This document shows, in pieces, positions 25,730 to 34,716 of a stretch of DNA of 64,000 nucleotides. A model generated the notes under the pieces. It had not been told where the DNA came from and ran no database searches. It saw nothing but the letters and a program-made list of their open reading frames with translations. The stretch is from assembly GCF_004349195.1 (NCBI RefSeq), contig NZ_SMLG01000003.1, positions 62,001 to 126,000 on the forward strand, written 5' to 3'. Every line of letters begins with the position of its first letter. The stretch's first letter is position 1. The position numbers were made by a program, and so were the translations under genes. The DNA comes from Flavobacterium rhamnosiphilum. Lineage in GTDB: Bacteria; Bacteroidota; Bacteroidia; Flavobacteriales; Flavobacteriaceae.

Positions 25730-25737
25730 TACTTTTG
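25730..25737 (+). promoter_or_regulatory. -7 box of the TamA-like gene
   Basis: TACTTTTG fits TAnnTTTG and lies 20 bp before the TTG start codon, in the 37-bp gap between divergent genes. No good -33 element at 19 bp. Confidence 0.45.
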
Positions 25738-25757
25738 AATTAAATATTTTAGAACAC

Positions 25758-28325
25758 TTGAAAAAAACTTCCACAAAAATAACTGCATTTATTCTAATTG
25801 CAATACTAATTTGCGCTTGTAACGCTGTAAAAAGAGTTCCGGACGGAAAGCTACTGCTTACAAAAAACGAAATTACTGTAAATGACAAAGCAATTAAGGA
25901 CGAAAATGTTTTTAATCAACTGTATCAAAAACCAAACAGCACCTTACTGGGGTATCGTTTACGCTTGAACCTTTACAATCTTGCCAATCTAAATCCAGAT
26001 TCAACCTACCAAGCCAAGTTTACAAATAATCCGGAAAAATTTAGAAGAAAATCAAAATGGCTGTCTGAAAAACAAGTCAATCGACTTGGAAAATCTTTTT
26101 TGTACCATGGAATTCATGATTTCTTGAAAAGAACCGGGGAAGTTCCCGTAATTATTGACAAAGAAAGAGCTGACAAATCATTGTTACGATTGAAATACTA
26201 TTATTTCAACAATGGCTTTTTTAATGTAAATGCTACTTACAAAATAGATACTTTGAGTATTAAAAAGGCTAAAATAAAATATGCCATTACTCCCGGAAAT
26301 GCTTACTTTTTAGATTCTTTAAGAACTACTATTTTAACACCGGCATTGGATTCTTTGTATCAAACAAACAAATCCAACACATTTATCAAATCAGGCAATC
26401 AATATAAAACGGAAGATTTTGAGAATGAAAAAAACCGAATCACCACTCATTTTAGAAATAATGGAGCCTATTATTTTCAGCCTAATTATGTGACTTTTGA
26501 TATTGATACCATTAAAAAAGTCAATCAGGCAAATATAAACTTGATGATTGATAATTATTCTTATCAAGATGGCGATTCTACCCGAACAGAACCTTTTAAA
26601 ATTTATAAAATAAGCGATGTAAATATTTACACTGATTATTCTCCAAGTAGCAATACTATAAAAATTACGGATAGCACAACCTATAAGAACTTCAACTTAT
26701 ACAGTCAGGAAAAATTAAGATACAAGCCACGAGCCATTACTAATGCTATCTTTATTACAAAAGGAGGGTTATTTGCGGATTATAAAACCGTTTTGACAAC
26801 GCGGTATTTAAACAATCTTAAAATTTTCAACTATCCTTCAATACAATATAAAGTTGACCCTAGAGACTCTACCGCACAATCATTGATTGCAGAAGTATAT
26901 TTAACTCCGAGAAAAAAATATAGTTTTGGGACTACATTAGATGTCACTCATTCTAACATACAAGATTTCGGTGTGGGCTTAAGTGTTTCTGAAACGATAC
27001 GAAACGTTTTCAATGGAGCCGAAACCCTTGAATTAGCTGCGCGTGGCAATATTGGTTCTTCAAAAGATTTAGCGAATCCAAAGAATAATTTTTTCAATGT
27101 TTCAGAATACGGTTTGGATTTAAAACTGAATATCCCAAGGATTTTCATGCCTTTCAGCACTGAAAAAATCATTCCAAAAAGCATGATTCCATCCACTTTA
27201 ATCACAGCGGGTTTTGCAAAACAACAAAATATTGGTTTAGACAAAGAGAATTTTACCGGAACCCTATCGTATAACTGGACTCCAAAAAGAAACAATACCG
27301 CTAGATTTGATCTTTTCAACACCCAATTTGTACGAAATCTAAACACACAAAATTACTTTAATGTTTACAGTTCTTCCTATAATGCTTTGAATGAAATCAG
27401 CAAAGAATACAATACAAATCCTTCTTATTATAACAATGACATTGACAAAGATTTGCTTATTGAAGAAGGAACAACTGGCTTTACTAACGATGTTCTCACG
27501 GGTAACGCTAACTTTTTGAAACCATTGGAAGCCGCAGACTTTAGGTCTGTAAAAAGTATTGAAGAACGAAGACTCAGACTTACGGAGAATGATTTTATTT
27601 TGGCTACCAGTTTTACTTTTTCAAAAACAACCAAAAAGGATTTAACTGACAATACTTTTTATCTTTTTAGAACAAAAATAGAATCGGCTGGAACTATTTT
27701 ATCTGGTTTTGCAAAAGCAACAAATCAGAAGAAAAATTCAAATGATAATTATGAAATATTCAATTTAGAATATTCAGAATACATAAAAACCGAATTTGAT
27801 TATATTAAACATTGGGATTTCTCCAAAGAAAAAATAGTTGCATTTCGGTCATTTTTTGGGATAGCCATTCCATTTGGAAATTCAGATTACATTCCCTTTT
27901 CAAGAAGTTATTTTTCAGGAGGATCAAATGACAACAGGGCATGGCAACCGTATGGTTTAGGACCGGGCAGCAGTGGCGCATTGGATGATTTCAATGAGGC
28001 TAATATGAAAATTTTAATTAGTGGAGAGTTTCGATTTAAGATATTAGGCAGTTTAAAAGGAGCGCTTTTTGCCGATGCCGGGAATATTTGGAACGTACTG
28101 GATAATGTAGAAGATGAGAAATCAACTTTCACAAGTCTTAGTGATTTAAAAGATATCGCATTAGGCACTGGATTTGGACTTAGATATGACCTAAGTTTTT
28201 TTGTAATTCGTTTTGATTTAGGATTTAAAACCTACAATCCAGCCAATGAAACCAACAAAAGATGGTTCCAGGAATACAATTTTGCGAACTCCGTTTTAAA
28301 TTTCGGAATAAATTATCCGTTCTAA
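25758..28325 (+). CDS. TamA/BamA-like outer-membrane lipoprotein (TamL type)
   Basis: 855 residues from a TTG start codon; no in-frame ATG precedes the signal sequence. A lipoprotein signal (MKKTSTKITAFILIAILICAC, lipobox ICAC-N) is followed by POTRA-like repeats (about 30-400, e.g. VPDGKLLLTKNEITVN, GGLFADYKTVLTTRYLNNL) and a C-terminal Omp85 barrel (about 400-855) with the typical FSGGSNDNRAW and ending in FGINYPF. Omp85 lipoproteins of this kind are the Bacteroidota TamA equivalents (TamL), acting with TamB in outer-membrane assembly. tamB is not in the window. Confidence 0.88.
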   Translation: MKKTSTKITAFILIAILICACNAVKRVPDGKLLLTKNEITVNDKAIKDENVFNQLYQKPNSTLLGYRLRLNLYNLANLNPDSTYQAKFTNNPEKFRRKSKWLSEKQVNRLGKSFLYHGIHDFLKRTGEVPVIIDKERADKSLLRLKYYYFNNGFFNVNATYKIDTLSIKKAKIKYAITPGNAYFLDSLRTTILTPALDSLYQTNKSNTFIKSGNQYKTEDFENEKNRITTHFRNNGAYYFQPNYVTFDIDTIKKVNQANINLMIDNYSYQDGDSTRTEPFKIYKISDVNIYTDYSPSSNTIKITDSTTYKNFNLYSQEKLRYKPRAITNAIFITKGGLFADYKTVLTTRYLNNLKIFNYPSIQYKVDPRDSTAQSLIAEVYLTPRKKYSFGTTLDVTHSNIQDFGVGLSVSETIRNVFNGAETLELAARGNIGSSKDLANPKNNFFNVSEYGLDLKLNIPRIFMPFSTEKIIPKSMIPSTLITAGFAKQQNIGLDKENFTGTLSYNWTPKRNNTARFDLFNTQFVRNLNTQNYFNVYSSSYNALNEISKEYNTNPSYYNNDIDKDLLIEEGTTGFTNDVLTGNANFLKPLEAADFRSVKSIEERRLRLTENDFILATSFTFSKTTKKDLTDNTFYLFRTKIESAGTILSGFAKATNQKKNSNDNYEIFNLEYSEYIKTEFDYIKHWDFSKEKIVAFRSFFGIAIPFGNSDYIPFSRSYFSGGSNDNRAWQPYGLGPGSSGALDDFNEANMKILISGEFRFKILGSLKGALFADAGNIWNVLDNVEDEKSTFTSLSDLKDIALGTGFGLRYDLSFFVIRFDLGFKTYNPANETNKRWFQEYNFANSVLNFGINYPF

Positions 28326-28339
28326 TGCTATTTAATTCT

Positions 28340-28348
28340 TATTTTTGC
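28340..28348 (+). promoter_or_regulatory. -7 box of fbaA
   Basis: TATTTTTGC fits the TAnnTTTG consensus and lies 38 bp before the fbaA ATG. The -33 element is weak. Confidence 0.5.
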
Positions 28349-28385
28349 AAACTAAAAACTAAAAAAAATAACTAAAAAAATTACA

Positions 28386-29453
28386 ATGGCACACAACATA
28401 AAACCAGGCGTAGCTACAGGAGATCAGGTTCAGGAAATTTTTAATTATGCTAAAGAAAAAGGATTTGCACTTCCTGCAGTAAATGTTACGGGATCAAATA
28501 CTATCAATAGCGTTCTTGAAACTGCAGCAAAACTTAATGCTCCGGTTATCATTCAATTTTCAAATGGAGGAGCACAATTTAATGCAGGAAAAGGACTTTC
28601 TAATGCAGGCGAAAAAGCAGCTATCGCTGGTGGAATTGCTGGTGCATTACACATTCATACTTTGGCGGAAGCTTACGGAGCAACCGTAATTTTACATACT
28701 GACCATTGCGCAAAAAAATTATTGCCTTGGATTGACGGTTTATTAGATGCTTCCGAAAAACATTTTGCTGCAACAGGAAAACCATTATACTCTTCTCACA
28801 TGATTGATTTATCAGAAGAGCCTATCGAAGAAAACATTGAAATTTGCAAAGGATATTTGGAAAGAATGAGCAAAATGGGAATGACATTGGAAATCGAACT
28901 TGGAATTACAGGTGGCGAAGAAGATGGTGTTGACAACTCTGATGTTGACAGTTCAAAATTATACACACAACCTGAAGAAGTTGCTTACGCATACGAAGAA
29001 CTTTCTAAAGTAAGCCCAAGATTCACAATTGCTGCTGCTTTTGGAAACGTACACGGTGTTTACAAACCCGGAAATGTAAAATTGACTCCAAAAATATTAA
29101 AAAATTCTCAAGATTTTGTACAAAATAAATTCAATACAGGACACAACCCGGTAGACTTTGTTTTCCACGGTGGTTCAGGTTCTACATTGGAAGAAATTAG
29201 AGAAGGCATTAGCTACGGAGTAATAAAAATGAATATTGATACCGATTTACAATTTGCTTTTACGGAAGGTATCCGTGATTACATGGTAAAAAACATTGAT
29301 TATTTGAAAACTCAAATTGGAAACCCAGAAGGTGCTGATGTTCCAAATAAAAAATATTACGATCCAAGAAAATGGCTGCGTGAAAGCGAAGTTACTTTCA
29401 ACACAAGACTTGAGCAAGCTTTTGCTGACTTGAACAATGTGAATACACTATAA
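28386..29453 (+). CDS. fbaA: Class II fructose-bisphosphate aldolase
   Basis: 355 residues. Cleaves fructose-1,6-bisphosphate in glycolysis and runs in reverse in gluconeogenesis; zinc-dependent. Metal ligands lie in HTDHCAKKLLPW (about 105-116), with the ELGITGGEEDGVDNS loop (172-186), the ligand His in AAFGNVHGVY, and the HGGSGS phosphate-binding loop (about 265-270) followed by GVIKMNIDTD. The length and motif set fit the E. coli FbaA-type (class IIA) enzyme. Followed by accD after a repeat-rich spacer. Confidence 0.97.
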   Translation: MAHNIKPGVATGDQVQEIFNYAKEKGFALPAVNVTGSNTINSVLETAAKLNAPVIIQFSNGGAQFNAGKGLSNAGEKAAIAGGIAGALHIHTLAEAYGATVILHTDHCAKKLLPWIDGLLDASEKHFAATGKPLYSSHMIDLSEEPIEENIEICKGYLERMSKMGMTLEIELGITGGEEDGVDNSDVDSSKLYTQPEEVAYAYEELSKVSPRFTIAAAFGNVHGVYKPGNVKLTPKILKNSQDFVQNKFNTGHNPVDFVFHGGSGSTLEEIREGISYGVIKMNIDTDLQFAFTEGIRDYMVKNIDYLKTQIGNPEGADVPNKKYYDPRKWLRESEVTFNTRLEQAFADLNNVNTL

Positions 29454-29464
29454 AAATAGTGTTC

Positions 29465-29574
29465 AGTGTTCCGTTTTTTTTAGTATTCAGTTATCAAAAA
29501 ACTGATTATTGAATCTAAATAAGGAACACTAAAAAACGGAACACTGAATACTTGATTACTGAACACTGAATACT
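29465..29574. repeat. Inverted and direct repeats between fbaA and accD
   Basis: AGTGTTCCGTTTTTTTTAGT (29465-29484) pairs with ACTAAAAAACGGAACACT (29528-29545). The word GAACACTGAATACT also occurs directly at 29539-29552 and 29561-29574. The hairpin could act as a terminator or attenuator before accD. Confidence 0.7.
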
Positions 29575-29580
29575 AGAAAA

Positions 29581-30435
29581 ATGGCTTGGTTTAAAAGAAA
29601 AGAAAAAGGGATTACTACTGCTACCGAAGATAAAATGGATATTCCAAAAGGGCTTTGGTACAAATCTCCAACTGGAAAAATTATTGATGCCGAAGAACTA
29701 GCTCGTAACTTATTTGTAAGTCCCGAAGATGGTTTTCACGTTAGAATTGGAAGTACAGAATATTTTCAAATTTTATTTGACAACAATGAATTTGTCGAAT
29801 TAGACGAAAACATGACCTCTAAAGACCCTTTGCATTTTGTTGATACCAAAAAATATGCAGATCGTTTGAAAGATGTCATGGGAAAAACCAAACTTAAAGA
29901 CGCAGTACGTACCGGAGTTGGAAAATCCAAAGGAAAAGATCTAGTAATTTGCTGTATGGACTTTGCATTCATTGGTGGTTCTATGGGAGCTGTAGTGGGA
30001 GAAAAAATTGCAAGAGGAATCGACCATGCCATCAAAAACAAATTACCATTTGTTATGATTTCAAAATCAGGTGGAGCAAGAATGATGGAAGCTGCTTATT
30101 CATTAATGCAGTTAGCTAAAACATCCGTAAAACTGGCCCAACTTGCCGAAGCAAAATTACCATACATTTCCTTATGTACAGATCCAACAACTGGAGGAAC
30201 AACTGCTTCTTATGCCATGTTAGGAGACATTAATATTTCTGAACCGGGTGCATTAATAGGATTTGCCGGACCAAGAGTAGTTCGAGACACAACAGGTAAA
30301 GATTTACCCGAAGGTTTCCAGACTGCCGAGTTTCTTCTTGAACATGGTTTCTTAGACTTTATCACTCCTCGAAAAGAATTGAAAGACAAGATTAATTTGT
30401 ATATCGATTTGATTCAAAATAATAATATTAGATAA
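29581..30435 (+). CDS. accD: Acetyl-CoA carboxylase carboxyltransferase, beta subunit (no zinc ribbon)
   Basis: 284 residues. Transfers carboxyl from carboxybiotin to acetyl-CoA, first step of fatty acid synthesis. The crotonase-fold core is clear: [16 protein letters not shown] (about 122-137), [12 protein letters not shown] (oxyanion region), [17 protein letters not shown], and [14 protein letters not shown]. In the N-terminal segment [29 protein letters not shown] (quoted in part), the four Cys that bind zinc in E. coli AccD are replaced (S, G, S, D by my alignment), so no zinc ribbon can form. accA is not adjacent. Confidence 0.94.
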   Translation: MAWFKRKEKGITTATEDKMDIPKGLWYKSPTGKIIDAEELARNLFVSPEDGFHVRIGSTEYFQILFDNNEFVELDENMTSKDPLHFVDTKKYADRLKDVMGKTKLKDAVRTGVGKSKGKDLVICCMDFAFIGGSMGAVVGEKIARGIDHAIKNKLPFVMISKSGGARMMEAAYSLMQLAKTSVKLAQLAEAKLPYISLCTDPTTGGTTASYAMLGDINISEPGALIGFAGPRVVRDTTGKDLPEGFQTAEFLLEHGFLDFITPRKELKDKINLYIDLIQNNNIR

Positions 30436-30437
30436 TG

Positions 30438-30463
30438 AAAATCCCGAGCAATCGGGATTTTTT
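30438..30463. terminator. Terminator of accD
   Basis: AAAATCCCGA, loop GCAA, TCGGGATTTTTT; a compact symmetrical stem with A-run and T-run, 2 bp after the accD stop. Confidence 0.85.
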
Positions 30464-30489
30464 ATTGTCATAAATATTTCATTCCAAAC

Positions 30490-30530
30490 AGAAACAGCTT
30501 CCAAATAATTTTGAAAGCTGTTTTTTTTTA
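30490..30530 (+). terminator. Second hairpin downstream of accD
   Basis: AACAGCTT (30493-30500) pairs with AAGCTGTT (30515-30522), followed by T9. It lies in the convergent gap with the ABC permease. Confidence 0.6.
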
Positions 30531-30552
30531 TTTCTTTAATTGTCGTCTTAAT

Positions 30553-31809
30553 TTACATTCCCGTCCTAATCGCCTCCACAGGATCTAATTTTGAAGCAGA
30601 AATTGCAGGAAGGATTCCGGAGATCAATCCAATTATGACTGCTAATCCCGTTCCCAAAACAATATTTGCCGCACTTAAAACAAATTCAAAATCTAAAGCA
30701 TTTGTTAGAATAAGCGCAATAATCCAAACCATAAGCAATCCAATTATTCCACCAATTAGACACAAGATAATAGCTTCAAATAAAAACTGGAACAATATAA
30801 ACCTGTTTTTGGCTCCTAATGATTTCTGAATCCCTATTAAATGGGTACGTTCTTTAACGGAAACAAACATGATATTAGCGATACCAAAACCACCCACAAG
30901 AAGTGAAAATCCCGCAATTATCCACCCGGCTATATTCATAAAACCTATAGTTTCATCAATCATATCAGTTGCGCCTTTAAGAAAATTGACGAAAAAAGTA
31001 TCGATCTGTCCTGACTTAATTCCTCTAAAATTCCTGATTTTATATGTAATTTGAGCTTTAAGGTTTTCTATATCAATACCTTTACTAGGCTTAATAATGA
31101 CTATTGGGTAAAATGATTGATTGTTGTCTCCAAACAAACTTCGTATCCTATTTACCGTAGGATAAATGGTGTGATCAGGATTAGAACCAAAGCTTATCAT
31201 TCTATCCCCTACTTTTTTTAGAGTCCCAACCACTTTAAACCGCTGTCCGTACAACCTAACTTCCTTCCCTAATGGAGAAACTCCTTCAAAAAGCGACTCT
31301 GCAATTTCATGTCCTATTACAACATTATTACTACCCGAGTTTGATTCTTGCTCACTAAAAAAACGTCCTTCTTTAAAATCTAATTTTTCAATATCAGAGA
31401 ATTCATAAGTACAAGGAACTACAGCTATTGAACTTACTGTTTTTGATTCATACTTTATAGTTTCTCGTCCCGCATAAAGTTTAAAGCAAACACTTTCAAC
31501 ATCAGTTAAACTATTTTTTAAAAATTTATACTCCTCATAAGTTACATCCGGAAATTGTTCAACCTTCCAACCTGGAACATCTGTGGGTCCAAAACTATAT
31601 TTAAAAAAGAAAACAGTACTATTGTCTAAACTTCCAATATCTTTTTTTATTTTCCTGTCCAAAGAATCAACGGCCGCAAGTACAGCTATAATCGAAAAAA
31701 TTCCAATAGTAACTCCTAACAAAGAAAGCAACGTTCTTAACTTGTTGTTTCGCAATGCATTCATTGCAAAGCCAAAACTCTCTTTTAATAATCGAAGGTA
31801 AACCAGCAT
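30553..31809 (-). CDS. MacB/FtsX-type ABC transporter permease
   Basis: 418 residues. Four membrane helices: one near the N-terminus (LRTLLSLLGVTIGIFSIIAVLAAV, in part; about 25-48) and three at the C-terminus (about 290-310, 340-365, 385-405), with a large periplasmic domain between. This is the MacB_PCD plus FtsX layout. The ends ALRNNKLRTLLSLLGV and KLDPVEAIRTGM are signature-like. The ATPase partner is not adjacent, so the substrate (lipoprotein, peptide or drug export) cannot be named. Confidence 0.9.
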   Translation of the reverse strand: MLVYLRLLKESFGFAMNALRNNKLRTLLSLLGVTIGIFSIIAVLAAVDSLDRKIKKDIGSLDNSTVFFFKYSFGPTDVPGWKVEQFPDVTYEEYKFLKNSLTDVESVCFKLYAGRETIKYESKTVSSIAVVPCTYEFSDIEKLDFKEGRFFSEQESNSGSNNVVIGHEIAESLFEGVSPLGKEVRLYGQRFKVVGTLKKVGDRMISFGSNPDHTIYPTVNRIRSLFGDNNQSFYPIVIIKPSKGIDIENLKAQITYKIRNFRGIKSGQIDTFFVNFLKGATDMIDETIGFMNIAGWIIAGFSLLVGGFGIANIMFVSVKERTHLIGIQKSLGAKNRFILFQFLFEAIILCLIGGIIGLLMVWIIALILTNALDFEFVLSAANIVLGTGLAVIIGLISGILPAISASKLDPVEAIRTGM

Positions 31810-31977
31810 AAAAATTTTTTTGTATTAAAGTAAAATTCCATAAATATTATTCAAAAACCTAATGAAAAACGTATTCGTTGCTGTGTGAATCAATTATTTT
31901 ATCTTTACCAATAAAAATAGGAGTAAAAATTACACATTATCTCATTTTCAAATGGCTTAATTTTCACATTAAAAAAC

Positions 31978-31986
31978 TATTTTTGC
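31978..31986 (+). promoter_or_regulatory. -7 box of purH
   Basis: TATTTTTGC fits TAnnTTTG and lies 22 bp before the purH start codon. Confidence 0.5.
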
Positions 31987-32008
31987 ATTTTATAATTATA
32001 ACTACACA

Positions 32009-33535
32009 ATGAACACAACAAAAACAATTCAATCTGCATTAATCTCTGTCTTTTCAAAAGAAGGATTAGAACCTATAGTAAGACAACTAAACAGTCAAAA
32101 TGTTACACTTTATTCTACTGGAGGAACTGAGGATTTTATAAAAAATTTAGGAATTCCTGTAATTCCTGTTGAAGATGTTACCTCCTACCCTTCTATTCTG
32201 GGCGGTAGAGTAAAAACATTACACCCAAAAGTTTTTGGAGGAATCTTAAATCGCCAAGACAACGAGAGTGATGTACAGCAAATGATAGAGTTCAACATTC
32301 CGCAAATAGATTTAGTAATTGTTGATTTATATCCTTTTGAAAAAACAGTAGCTTCTGGAGCTAGTGAATCAGATATTATTGAAAAAATAGATATTGGCGG
32401 TATTTCTTTGATACGCGCTGCCGCAAAAAACTTCAAGGACACCGTAATTGTAGCATCGGTTGACCAATATGGTTTGCTTTTGGATTTGATTACTGATCAA
32501 AATGGAGCTACAACATTGGAAGACAGAAAATTATTGGCTACAAAAGCATTTCATGTTTCATCGCATTATGATACTGCAATTTTCAATTATTTTAATACTG
32601 ACGAAACAATCTACAAACAAAGTATTGCTAACGGTCAAGTTTTAAGATATGGTGAGAATCCACATCAAAAAGGATTTTTCTTCGGTGATTTTGATGCTAT
32701 GTTCAAAAAAGTTCACGGAAAAGAATTGTCTTATAATAATTTATTAGACGTAGATGCTGCCGTAAATTTGATTAATGAATTCAAAAATGACGGTCCCACA
32801 TTTGCAATATTAAAACACAATAATGCTTGTGGTTTAGCGACAAGAACAACCATTAGCGAAGCCTATCTTACGGCTTTGGCGTGCGACCCAACTTCTGCTT
32901 TTGGAGGTGTTTTAATTTCGAATACAAAAATTGATATTGCTACTGCTTCAGAAATAAACAAATTATTTTGCGAAGTGGTGATTGCTCCAGAATATGACAC
33001 TGAAGCCATTGCAATTTTACAAGAAAAGAAAAACCGAATTATATTAGTTCAAAACGAAGTAGAATTACCACAAAAACAAGTACGTACTTGCTTAAACGGA
33101 ATTTTAGTTCAGGAAAGAAACAACATAACCGACAATAAAGAAGACTTAAGAACCGTTACTATAACTGAACCTACTGAACAAGAAGTTCAGGATCTAATTT
33201 TTGCTTCCAAAATTTGTAAAAACACAAAATCAAATACGATTGTTTTTGCAAAAAATGGTACACTTATTGCGTCAGGTACAGGACAGACATCAAGAGTTGA
33301 TGCCTTGCAACAAGCAATCGAAAAAGCGAATAATTTTCACTTTGATTTGCATGGAGCTGTGATGGCAAGCGATGCGTTTTTCCCTTTTCCAGATTGTGTA
33401 GAAATAGCTAAAGAAGCTGGAATAACTGCTGTAATTCAGCCCGGAGGATCAATAAAAGACGAATTAAGTATTAATTATTGTAATGAAAATAAAGTTGCAA
33501 TGGTATTTACAGGAACTCGTCATTTTAAACATTAA
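32009..33535 (+). CDS. purH: Bifunctional AICAR transformylase / IMP cyclohydrolase
   Basis: 508 residues, normal length. Last two steps of de novo purine synthesis, AICAR to FAICAR to IMP. The N-terminal MGS-like cyclohydrolase domain has LISVFSKEGLEPIVRQL, STGGTEDFI and GGRVKTLHPKVFGGIL (about 65-80). The C-terminal transformylase domain has LRYGENPHQKG (about 212-222), ILKHNNACGLA (Lys-His active site, about 268-278), DPTSAFGGV and GQTSRVDA. The enzyme ends with the usual FTGTRHFKH. Confidence 0.98.
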   Translation: MNTTKTIQSALISVFSKEGLEPIVRQLNSQNVTLYSTGGTEDFIKNLGIPVIPVEDVTSYPSILGGRVKTLHPKVFGGILNRQDNESDVQQMIEFNIPQIDLVIVDLYPFEKTVASGASESDIIEKIDIGGISLIRAAAKNFKDTVIVASVDQYGLLLDLITDQNGATTLEDRKLLATKAFHVSSHYDTAIFNYFNTDETIYKQSIANGQVLRYGENPHQKGFFFGDFDAMFKKVHGKELSYNNLLDVDAAVNLINEFKNDGPTFAILKHNNACGLATRTTISEAYLTALACDPTSAFGGVLISNTKIDIATASEINKLFCEVVIAPEYDTEAIAILQEKKNRIILVQNEVELPQKQVRTCLNGILVQERNNITDNKEDLRTVTITEPTEQEVQDLIFASKICKNTKSNTIVFAKNGTLIASGTGQTSRVDALQQAIEKANNFHFDLHGAVMASDAFFPFPDCVEIAKEAGITAVIQPGGSIKDELSINYCNENKVAMVFTGTRHFKH

Positions 33536-33541
33536 TTTGTT

Positions 33542-33550
33542 TAACTTTGC
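33542..33550 (+). promoter_or_regulatory. -7 box of the mre-mrdA-rodA operon
   Basis: TAACTTTGC fits TAnnTTTG and lies 38 bp before the mreB start. The -33 element is not obvious. Confidence 0.5.
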
Positions 33551-33588
33551 CTGTCACAAATTTATAACTTTTAACCCTTAAAAAACTT

Positions 33589-34617
33589 ATGGGATTTTTT
33601 GATTTCATGACCGAGGATATTGCGATAGACCTTGGTACCGCCAACACTTTAATCATACATAATGATAAAGTTGTAATTGATTCCCCATCAATAGTTGCCC
33701 GAGACAGGATTTCGGGTAAAATCATTGCTGTTGGTAAAGAAGCCAACATGATGCAGGGAAAAACACATGAAAACATTAAAACGATAAGACCTTTGAAAGA
33801 TGGTGTAATTGCTGATTTTGATGCTTCAGAAAAAATGATCAGTATGTTTATAAAAAGCATACCGGCATTGAAAAAAAGAATGTTTACTCCCGCATTAAGA
33901 ATGGTTGTTTGTATTCCTTCCGGTATTACTGAAGTGGAGATGAGAGCCGTAAAAGAATCATGCGAAAGAGTAAATGGTAAAGAAGTGTATTTGATACATG
34001 AACCTATGGCAGCAGCAATAGGTATTGGAATAGACATCATGCAGCCTAAAGGAAACATGATTGTTGACATAGGTGGTGGAACAACTGAAATTGCAGTAAT
34101 TGCATTAGGCGGGATTGTATGTGATAAATCAGTAAAAATTGCCGGTGATGTATTTACAAATGACATCGTTTATTACATGCGTACACAACACAACCTTTTT
34201 GTTGGAGAAAGTACAGCTGAAAAAATCAAAATTCAAATTGGTGCCGCTATTGAAGACTTAGAAACTCCTCCAGAAGACATGTCAGTTCAAGGAAGGGATT
34301 TACTTACCGGTAAACCAAAACAAGTAGAAGTTTCTTATAGAGAAATTGCTAAAGCATTAGACAAATCAATACAAAGAATTGAAGATGCAGTAATGGAAAC
34401 TTTATCACAAACACCTCCTGAATTAGCAGCTGACATTTATAACACAGGAATTTACCTTGCAGGTGGAGGATCTATGTTAAGAGGTCTTGATAAAAGGATT
34501 TCACAAAAAACAGATTTACCTGTTTACATTGCTGAAGACCCATTAAGAGCAGTTGTTAGAGGAACTGGTATGGCACTTAAAAACATTACAAAATTTAAAA
34601 GTATTTTAATTAAGTAA
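33589..34617 (+). CDS. mreB: Rod shape-determining protein MreB
   Basis: 342 residues. Bacterial actin that forms membrane-associated filaments guiding lateral wall synthesis. Actin-fold motifs: phosphate-1 DIAIDLGTANTLI (about 9-21), phosphate-2 IVDIGGGTTEIAVI (about 158-171), adenosine loop GIYLAGGGSMLRGL (about 283-296). The N-terminal MGFFDFMTE is amphipathic and probably binds membrane. First gene of a five-gene operon mreB-mreC-mreD-mrdA-rodA. Confidence 0.97.
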   Translation: MGFFDFMTEDIAIDLGTANTLIIHNDKVVIDSPSIVARDRISGKIIAVGKEANMMQGKTHENIKTIRPLKDGVIADFDASEKMISMFIKSIPALKKRMFTPALRMVVCIPSGITEVEMRAVKESCERVNGKEVYLIHEPMAAAIGIGIDIMQPKGNMIVDIGGGTTEIAVIALGGIVCDKSVKIAGDVFTNDIVYYMRTQHNLFVGESTAEKIKIQIGAAIEDLETPPEDMSVQGRDLLTGKPKQVEVSYREIAKALDKSIQRIEDAVMETLSQTPPELAADIYNTGIYLAGGGSMLRGLDKRISQKTDLPVYIAEDPLRAVVRGTGMALKNITKFKSILIK

Positions 34618-34716
34618 TCTGTTTTTGTTACACTTGTCAGCTCTCAAGTCAATTTCAATTTACAGCAATTAGATTACAAACAAGACATACAGTTATTTAC
34701 ATTATACCGTTAAGAA

